Shown here: positions 56,974 through 64,000 of the stretch, piece after piece
How positions within the stretch are numbered: position 1 is the first letter of the stretch
How the letters are laid out: the number at the start of each line of letters is the position of its first letter
NCBI RefSeq assembly: GCF_030272615.1
Contig: NC_081409.1
Span: forward strand, 203,032,449-203,096,448
Source: Cryptomeria japonica
Lineage: Eukaryota; Streptophyta; Pinopsida; Cupressales; Cupressaceae
Direction: 5' to 3'
DNA: 64,000 nucleotides
Translations under genes and position numbers: made by a program
The notes under the pieces: model-generated
Told to the model about the DNA's origin: nothing
The model's input: the letters and a program-made list of their open reading frames with translations, nothing else
Database searches by the model: none

Positions 56974-58217
56974 TGTAAAGCGGAAAAATCGAACCCTAGT
57001 CGTTCTCCCCTCCCTAACTCCGAGGAGAGAGAAGGGAGAGTCACTAGGGTTGATGGTTTTCACTTAGGAGGGACTTTACATTCAAAAGAGGGGTTGAAAC
57101 CCACAAGATCCAATCCCACGCAATGCAAGATTGGATTCTATATGAGTTTCAAGGGTTGTGATAGCAAGGATACCCTCTTTTGTAAAGAATGTAGATAGAA
57201 AGATTAAGCTAGGAATGCATAGAAAGTGAGAAAGATTCGCTTATAAACTGAGATAGGGATATAGGATGAAGTTGCGGACCTGGAATTAGCTGTAAAATGT
57301 CGATACGGCGCTGTCCTGCAAATTTGAGCAAAAGTTGACGGGACGATGGCGCCCGGCGTGCACACGGTCCTCCGAAAAATCCGTGAAACGAAGGGGGATC
57401 TGTTCGTCTCTGCACAAGGATTCCAGATCTTCAATTTCAGCCGCGTACCTGCAACCTACACACAGAAAAGCGAAGACGATTGGGGGGTTAGGGATGAGGG
57501 GTTTGCCTTTAGGTCAAACCCCGGTTTTGGAATTAACCAAGAAATGAGAAATACTGTAAATGTAATGTAAAACAAGTACTAATACCTTGTTGTAAGGATG
57601 TTTGTATCCTTATATGCGAAGGTATAGATGTTGTTGTTTATTGTATGTTGTATGTTGTAGCATGTAATGTGTTGTAAGTGATCTCCTCTTCAATGGTTGA
57701 ATCCTTGTCTTGAATGCAACACTTAGCCTTGAATGGAGACTTAGAATAATCAATTGCTTGAAGGAATGCTTGAATGCTTGAATGCTTGAATGCTTGAATG
57801 TTTGAATATCGTTTCCACCTTTTTCCATCCTCTCCAAAATGAGAGAGGAAAAGTAGTTTATATACTTGCCAATTAGGGTTACAAGACTGATTTTCCCGAC
57901 CTTAGGCCGACCGGGAAATGTTATTTTCCAATTTGCAAACAAAAAGGCCCGAAGTCCCATAGGAGACCGGGCCCAAAATAGGGCCAGGGACCAGGGCGCT
58001 GGGCGCCCTAGTCCTGAAGGACCAGGGCGTTGGGCGCTCTGGTTCCACCTCCCGGGACAGTAGGGTGCAAAGGAGGATCAGGCCAGGGTGCAAGAAAATG
58101 CAGTTTTTGGTGTCATGAGCAAGTTTCGGGGTCTCCATTCAGGTTTAGTGTTACGTCGCCATCGTGAAGACCGAAATGCAGTCGAAATAGCAAGTGTCGC
58201 AATTTTAGGAAGCTACA
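56974..58217 (-). repeat. 5' LTR of the gag-only element
   Basis: Same ends as the other copy. Here the 8-base CTTGAATG run has one extra unit and the GGCGCTGGGCGCC block one unit fewer. A TATATAAA box on the minus strand at 57857-57864 is the likely promoter of the element RNA. Confidence 0.95.
57857..57864 (-). promoter_or_regulatory. TATA box of the gag-only element 5' LTR
   Basis: Minus-strand AGTATATAAACTAC context, conserved at 51213-51220 in the partner LTR. Confidence 0.55.
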
Positions 58218-58222
58218 ATAGA

Positions 58223-59300
58223 ATTACCATTTGAGGAGATTGTACAAGATACTACACCTAACCAACCTGCAGACCCTAAATAGGTACCTCAATCTGAAAC
58301 TTCGGGAACACCTATTAGAACACCTTCATTTCCTCAAAGATTGCAGGTAGAAGTGACTGGGCAGCAGGATGACATAGCTTTTGATCTTATTGATCAATTA
58401 AAACATATATGTGTAAAGATTCCACTGTTCCAAGCTATTAAGGATATTCCCATATATGGAAAAGCTATTAAGGAGGCATGTTTAAAGAAACCTAGACGAA
58501 AGAAAAAGGACCCACAAACAATCCATGTAGTAGGACAATTGGTTGATATTATGTTAGGAAAAGTTGTTGTCCCTAAGTATTTTGACCCAAGTAGTCCTGT
58601 TGTGAAGGTAGTCATCAATGGAACTCAAATGAAAAATGCCCTGATAGATTTGGGAGCAGCTATAAATGTGATGACCAAGGATGTCATGCAGCAACTCAGT
58701 ATTACTAGTCTTAGGTCCACCCCAATAGTCATGCAACTTGCATATAGCTCCACTATCCGACCTGATGGGATGGTTGAGGTTATTGTTGTCATACTAGATT
58801 CTTGGTAATATCCAGCTGATTTTATGATATTCTCTCCTAAAGCAACATTGGGGGGATATCTAATCATTTTGGGAAGACCTTGGCTTGCTACAGCTGAGGC
58901 ATACATAGGTTTTAGATCGGGGGACATGACCATTTCAGATGGTACCACCACTAAAACTCTTGCACTTTATTCTCCTGAACAACCACAACTTGATCAAGAG
59001 CAAGTAGTATGGCCAGATATAGGAGAAGAAGTAGAGGAATTTAATTATGTTCAACAACTTATGGTGTTGACCAGGGAGCCGTTCATAGAACTTGAGGAAG
59101 ATTATAAGATACTCGCTAACATCATAGAAAATCATTATGGAGCAACTCAGCAGTTACCTAGTATGCCAACATGTCCTTTGCATACTCTCCTTCCATCTAC
59201 AAGTTCTTTGGATTCTCCTACAACCATATATATATTTCATACCTTACTGCCGTAGGAAATCCAAACCTCTTGTTTACCTGAAATACCTAATATTGAGTCA
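58223..59300 (+). pseudogene. Athila-like aspartic protease region
   Basis: The reading resumes across the insertion and, after a TAG near 58280, gives a 155-codon frame (58341-58808) with KKPRRKKKDPQT (basic), then the protease core: NALIDLGAAINVMTKDVMQQ and, past a TAA near 58806, YLIILGRPWLATAEAYI. D-L-G-A in place of D-[ST]-G is usual in Athila elements. An acidic linker (59000-59255) leads to RT. Confidence 0.75.
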
Positions 59301-59329
59301 ATCACTCAAGCATAGGTTGCTTCAGGAAG

Positions 59330-60205
59330 GTACCTAAATATCAATAATCAGCTTACAACAGACCAAAGATTGTCCTTGACAGAATTACTCAAGACCCATA
59401 AACAAGCCTTTGCATGGGATTATCATGATATGAAGGGATTAGATCCTAACTTGTGTACTCATAGGATTTATATCAGAGAAGATTGTAAAGCAGTTAGACA
59501 ACCTCAACGAAGGATTAATCATGCATTAAGGGAAATAGTCAAGGAAGAATTACAAAATTTACTTAATGCATGGTTCATTTACCCTATTTCATTCAGTCAA
59601 TGGGTATCTCCTTTGGTTATAGTCCCTAAGAAAGGAGGGAAATGGAGAGTTTGTGTGGACTACAGGGAGCTCAACACTGCTACTAAGAAAGATCATTTCT
59701 CACTTCCATTGATTGATCAAGTATTGGATTTTTTAGCAGGAAAACAATAATTTTTCATTTTTGGATGGGTTTAGTGGTTACAATCAAATTATAATATCTC
59801 CAGAAGACCAGGAAAAGACAACCTTCACCTGCCCTTGGGGAACATATGCCTATTCAGTTCTTCCATTTGGTTTGCGCAATGCTCCTACAACCTTTCAAAG
59901 GGGGTCATCCTCAGTATATTCTCAGATATTTCCCATGATTGTATGGAAATCTACATGGAAGATTTCACTGCTTATGGGGTTACCTTTGAGGAAGCATTGC
60001 AAAATCTTGACAAAGTGTTGCAACAATGTGAGGATCATAATTTGTCCCTAAATAGTGAAAAATGCTTCATGATGATGCAAGAAGGGATAGTATTGGGGCA
60101 TCGTATTTCTCAATCGGGCATTCAAGTTGACCCTGCCGAAATTGAGGTAATACTCAACCTTCCCGCCCCTGCAAAACAAAAGGATGTAAGACATTTTTAA
60201 GGCCA
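59330..60205 (+). pseudogene. Athila-like reverse transcriptase (frameshifted)
   Basis: Motifs: AFAWDYHDMKGLDPNLCTHR, SPLVIVPKKGGKWRVCVDYR, LNTATKKDHFSLPLIDQVLD, then after a shift near 59752 LDGFSGYNQIIISPEDQEKT and GTYAYSVLPFGLRNAPTTFQ, then after a second shift near 59900 the catalytic loop, which reads YMEDF instead of YMDDF, and NLSLNSEKCFMM. Two frameshifts and the Asp-to-Glu change in the catalytic pair mean it is inactive. Confidence 0.85.
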
Positions 60206-60760
60206 TGCAGGGTACTATAGAATATTTATAAAGGACTTTAGTAAGATGGTAGGACCTCTATATTCTCTCTTGACACAAAATGTTGAGTTTGAATGGACAC
60301 CAAAATGTGAAGAGGCATTTTCTTAACTCAAGGGAGCTATAACCCAAGCTCTTGTACTCAAAGGACCTAATTGGTCTCTCCCTTTTCACATTCACACAGA
60401 TGCATCAGATTTTGCAATTGGAGCAGTCTTGGGGCAAAAACAAGGAGTTTTAGAGAATGCAATTTATTATATTAGCAAAAATTTGCAGGGACCTGAGCTA
60501 AATTAAATCGTCACAAAAAAGGAAATATTAGCTGTTATCTATGCCCTCAACAAGTTCAGACACTACATCACTAGCTATCAGATATTTGTGTATACTGATC
60601 ATGCAGCCATCAGGTACCTTATGAATAAAAGTTCCATTTCAGGTAGGTTGGCATGATGATTATTACTAATGTAGGAAATTGACATCACTATCATAATCAA
60701 GCCAGGTAAGGCAAATGTAGTGGCAGACTTTCTGTCTAGACTTCAAACACAAGATGATCC
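60206..60760 (+). pseudogene. Athila-like RNase H
   Basis: GHAGYYRIFIKDF ends the RT connection; RNase H follows with IHTDASDFAIGAVLGQK, AIYYISKNLQGPELN, KKEILAVIYALNKFRHYITS and VYTDHAAIRYL. Stops fall near 60200, 60326, 60506 and 60654. Confidence 0.75.
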
Positions 60761-60849
60761 TACAACCATTGATGATTCCTTTCCAGATGAGCATTTGTTT
60801 TCAATTAATGTGAACACTTCATGGTATGCTGACATAGATAATTAATTAG

Positions 60850-62156
60850 TTGCTAACAAAATTCCTCCTTATTTCTCACCCAAAGAAAGAAGGTTACTTG
60901 TAGAAAAGAGTTTCAATTTTTCATGGATAGCAGATTGCTTATTCTATACAGAGCCAGATCAAGTTATGAGAGGATGTGTTAGAGAAGATGAAACTTGTGA
61001 TATCCTTAATGCCAATCATGATGAGCCTTGTGGAGGTCACTTTGCTACCAAGAGAACAACTCTAAAGATACTGAATACGGGATATTATTGGTTGACTTTG
61101 CACAAAGATGCAGTCAAGTATACCAGAAAGTGTGATAGATGTTAGAGAATGGGTATACCTAATCGATCTGATGAGATGCCTTTGCATCCATAGGTGGTTG
61201 TTACACCATATGACAAATGGGGGTTAGATTCTGTTGGTCCAATTGATCCATCCTCGAATGACAGGTCATACATTCTTGTGTGTACTGACTATGTTGCAAA
61301 ATGGGTTGAGGTCAAAGCATTCAAGCATGCCAGAATAACAAGGTAGCATAATTTTTGTATGAGGAGATCTTTACAAGATATGGAGTTTCGAGAGTGATTG
61401 TGACTAATCAAGGGGTACAATTTACTTCCACTTTTATCACAACCTTGGTCAATGAATATAATATAAGGCATAGAAAATAACCCCCTAACATCCTCAAGCA
61501 AATGAGCAAGTTGAAATCACCAATAGGGAGAATGAATCTATACTAACCAAGACAGTAGCCCTTCATCGTAAGGATTGGTCTAGTAGGTTGTTTGAAGCAG
61601 TTTGGGCCTATAGAACTACATGGAAAACCACCACAAGTTTTACACCCTTTGAGATGGTGTATGGGACAAAGGCTATGATTCCTGTGGAATTTGAGCATAA
61701 GACACTTAGAACAACCATAGCCTTGGATATGAATCTCTCTACAACACAATAGGATAGGCTCCTGCAGCTTAATGCCTTAGACGAAATCAAGAAGTCAACC
61801 CTGCAACACACAAAAATAATTCAGAATCAATGCACGAAATGACATGATAGATATATAAAAGGCAAAGCGTTCAAACCATGCGATTGGGCCCTTCTCTATG
61901 ACTCCAGGTATAAGAAAAATTTGGGAAAACTACAGACGCACTAGTTAGGGCCTTATAAGGTGATTGAAACATTTTCAAATGGTGCAATATGATTGGCCTC
62001 TATTGATCTTGTAAAATTCAAATTGTTGGTGAATGGTCATTGCCTGCGCCTCTATCATAAGGCTCTTTCCAAAGAAAAATTCTTGCAGAAGTTCACTACT
62101 CTGAAAGATGTTGAGATTCCTACAGCAAAAGGTGGCGGACTTCCCGTCTTGCCTTC
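60850..62156 (+). pseudogene. Athila-like integrase
   Basis: Zinc domain: HDEPCGGHFATKRT, then KCDRC followed by TAG (61143-61145) where the family has Gln. Core: WGLDSVGP (first Asp), then VTNQGVQFTS, where the second catalytic Asp appears as Asn, then QVEITNRENE with the Glu. The C-terminal part (LNGHCLRLYH-like, about 62030-62100) is still readable. Frameshift and stops between 61330 and 61500. Confidence 0.75.
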
Positions 62157-62764
62157 TTCCTAAATTTTTGTTGCATGCTCATTATAAATACTTCCATATC
62201 CCATGGAAGTACACTTCTTCGCAAATAAATATTCCATTTCTGTATTCACCCATCACTCTTCCATATTCTTCCACTTTCATCATTCATTTCTCCACCTCAC
62301 TTGTCGTGCATTGCAGATCAACTTCATGCATGATGAATTTATCCAACTGTCATCATTATGGCATGATATCAGGTACGCTTGTGTGTATTTATTTTCTGTT
62401 ACACACATTTATTAAACCATGTTTTGTATCATAATGATATTTGCATAGTGTACTTTTAAGTCATCCTCTGCATGTGTGGACACCTGTTAAATCTTAGGTT
62501 GGGGGAGGAAGTACTATGTGAATTATTCTTATGTCATCTCAAATAAAGTTTAAATTTAAATTATTTCAATTTGATGTGACATTATGTACTCTGTTCCTAT
62601 TGCTATACCTTCTGTTGCCATCATTTTTTTGCTTGCCTTGAGTTATTTTGAAATTCTAGCTGGGTTATTGGCAAGCAGAGCATATTTTCTTTTGAGAATT
62701 TGCAAAGTTTAGACGAAATTGGGCATATTTCTGCAATTGGTGAGTTGTGAGTTCCAGTGTTACA
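62157..62764. other. Spacer between integrase and the extra 3' frame
   Basis: AT-rich with no coding frame I trust. A GGTTGGGGGAGGAAG purine tract at about 62498-62512 could be an internal polypurine tract. Confidence 0.45.
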
Positions 62765-64000
62765 ATGGGTGGTCCACCAGTTCACCATGAGCCTACATTG
62801 CATGGTGTCCTTCTGCAAGACCAGGTTTGTGAACCTGAATTCCACAATAGTGGCTGGTTAGACTATTTTATGAAGCTAACTGAGTTCAATGAGGATGTTG
62901 CAAGAGAATTCACCCGTACATTTTTTGAAGGGGAAGCTCAGGTGAAAGGATTGAGAGTTATAGCGATAGAAGAGTGGATTGCAGAGGTGATGGAGTTGCC
63001 AGTAGATGGGGGGAAATACCTTGAATCAAAGGACACACAAAGTGCGAAGGTAGAATTCACGTGATAAGGTGACCCACCTTTGGTAACATATAAGCAGGGG
63101 ACCAAACGAGAATCCCTTCCTCCTGAATGGAGAGCAGTAGTGTTATATATCATGAAATATTTGACTTGTGAAGGGAGATTCTCATGCTTGCATTCCCACC
63201 ATTTTAAGCTTTTGAGTCATCTGTGGCATGGGAGAAGAATGAATGTTCTGAATGTGTTGTATAATCTTCTTTCCATCAGTGCAGCAAAGACACAAAAAGG
63301 TAGGCCTCACTCTATTACTCATTATTGTTTGATAAATTGTTGGTTGAAAGGTATTTGAGAGATGTTTCCTAGATGACTTAGGATGAATTTATAAAAGGTA
63401 GAAGGTTTAGGGTGAATTATGTGGGTCCAGCAGAACAACCCCCATCTCAAGAAGGGGAAAATTTAGAAAGACCTGGTCTTGCCATTGAACCCTCATCCTC
63501 TAGGATATCACCAGTTCAAAATGTTCCTGCAGCAAAGGAACCCTCACAGGGAGAAACCTTGTCAGAAGCAGCAAAAGCCTTGGCAGGGGTTCCATCACAA
63601 ACCCTAATGAGAACTAGGGTTGCTGCACGGAGGGAGAAAGGTAAAGAGAAGCAAATTGACATGGAAAAGAAGAAGGAGAAAGGAAAAAGTGGGGATTCAG
63701 CCCCTCTTGTCGCATAGAAAAGAAGAATTGCAAAAGGCCACTGTAGAAGCTGAGGAAGCAACCAAGGAATTAGGTACAGAAAGTCGTCCTGTAGCCACCG
63801 AAGAAATGTCTCTGAGAAGAAGTGGCAGGCTTCGAAAAAAACCTAAAAATCAGAAGCAATCAAAGAAGCTGAGTGCTAGCATTCTTATTGATTCCCCAGA
63901 GCAAGAACTGCACAATCCTTACTAGGATGTTATTCCTCCATCCTCTCCTAGGGAGCTGCAAGAGGTTCAGGAACTTGAAAAACCTAGTAAAAAAGAAGAT
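62765..64000 (+). pseudogene. Extra 3' frame of the Athila-like element (env position), truncated by the window
   Basis: ATG at 62765-62767 opens MGGPPVHHEPTLHGVLLQDQ, then WLDYFMKLTEFNEDVAREFT and IAEVMELPVDGGKYLESKDT. A TGA at 63062-63064 is followed in frame by a Leu/His-rich block (HHFKLLSHLWHGRRMNVLNV). Frame changes near 63400 and 63640 lead to a Glu/Lys-rich tail with LRRSGRLRKKPKNQKQSKK, a likely nuclear or nucleic-acid-binding basic patch. Athila elements often carry an env-like frame here, but I saw no signal peptide or convincing membrane segment, so no function is assigned. Confidence 0.5.

Larger units (their letters stand above)
50338..58217 (-). mobile_element. Young non-autonomous Gypsy-type element with a single gag/protease-like frame (TR-GAG type)
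   Basis: Long LTRs (50338-51604 and 56974-58217) with TG/CA ends, a perfect 5-bp target duplication ATAGA (50333-50337 and 58218-58222), a primer site and a polypurine tract. The interior has one intact 1146-codon frame with gag and a protease-like domain, and no trace of RT, RNase H or integrase in the remaining 750-base 3' and 1180-base 5' untranslated parts. By eye the LTRs differ at about 14 aligned positions over 1.2 kb plus two repeat-unit indels. This matches the described class of terminal-repeat retrotransposons with a gag domain, which need enzymes from a partner element. Confidence 0.9.
47539..64000 (+). mobile_element. Athila-like Ty3/Gypsy element, 3' end off window, split by a gag-only element
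   Basis: 5' LTR (about 47539-48543), tRNA-Asp-type primer site, gag, a DLGA-type protease, RT, RNase H and integrase in Gypsy order, then a further frame after integrase. The primer site and the LIDLGA protease motif are characteristic of the Athila group. The coding region carries several frameshifts and stops, and the 50338-58217 insertion lies between gag and protease. The 3' LTR lies beyond 64000. Confidence 0.8.

Overview
The window looks like intergenic DNA from a large plant genome. It is almost entirely LTR retrotransposon sequence in nested layers, with one GC-rich single-exon reading frame (45030-45818, minus) that looks like a host gene. The style of the elements (Sirevirus-like LTRs ending in a C-tract before the terminal CA, Tat and Athila Gypsy lineages, slow decay by point mutation) suggests a gymnosperm, probably a conifer. 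That is inference; nothing here fixes the species. I saw no bacterial-type gene, CRISPR array or rRNA, and no convincing tRNA.

Layout. 1-16490: minus-strand Tat-lineage Ty3/Gypsy element (3' end off the left edge, 5' LTR 15216-16490), interrupted at 1929-8172 by a complete but decayed minus-strand Ty1/Copia element with 451-bp LTRs. The Gypsy element itself sits inside the 3' accessory (env-like) reading frame of a plus-strand Sirevirus-like Copia element (16491-20559). 20560-26717: unassigned AT-rich DNA with a Copia 3'-end fragment (about 22350-23130) and an LTR-like stretch. 26718-32886: a minus-strand Sirevirus-like 3' end whose accessory frame is split by an aberrant 2.9-kb insertion (29449-32359) with a 5-bp target duplication and an inverted LTR piece. 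34459-37070: an LTR and an LTR-like block. 37160-39540: hAT transposase pseudogene pieces, with the 3' end present in repeated copies. 39541-47538: the least element-rich part, with the host-like gene and a degenerate 19-20 bp minisatellite. About 47539-64000: plus-strand Athila-like Gypsy element (5' LTR, tRNA-Asp-type primer site, gag, pol, extra 3' frame), split at 50338-58217 by a young minus-strand non-autonomous Gypsy element. That element carries one intact 1146-codon gag/protease-like frame and no reverse transcriptase or integrase.

How the parts relate. The nesting gives an order of events: Sirevirus-like element, then Tat element, then Copia element on the left; Athila-like element, then gag-only element on the right. 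The gag-only element must borrow reverse transcriptase and integrase from a relative; its long LTRs, primer site, polypurine tract and open frame suggest it moved recently. The older elements carry in-frame stops, many of them TAG where the family has a conserved Gln, as expected if methylated CAG (CHG) sites decayed to TAG.

Limits: boundaries called from TG/CA ends plus target duplications or primer sites are good. Those called from similarity by eye (22350, 23131, 35580, 47539) are approximate.
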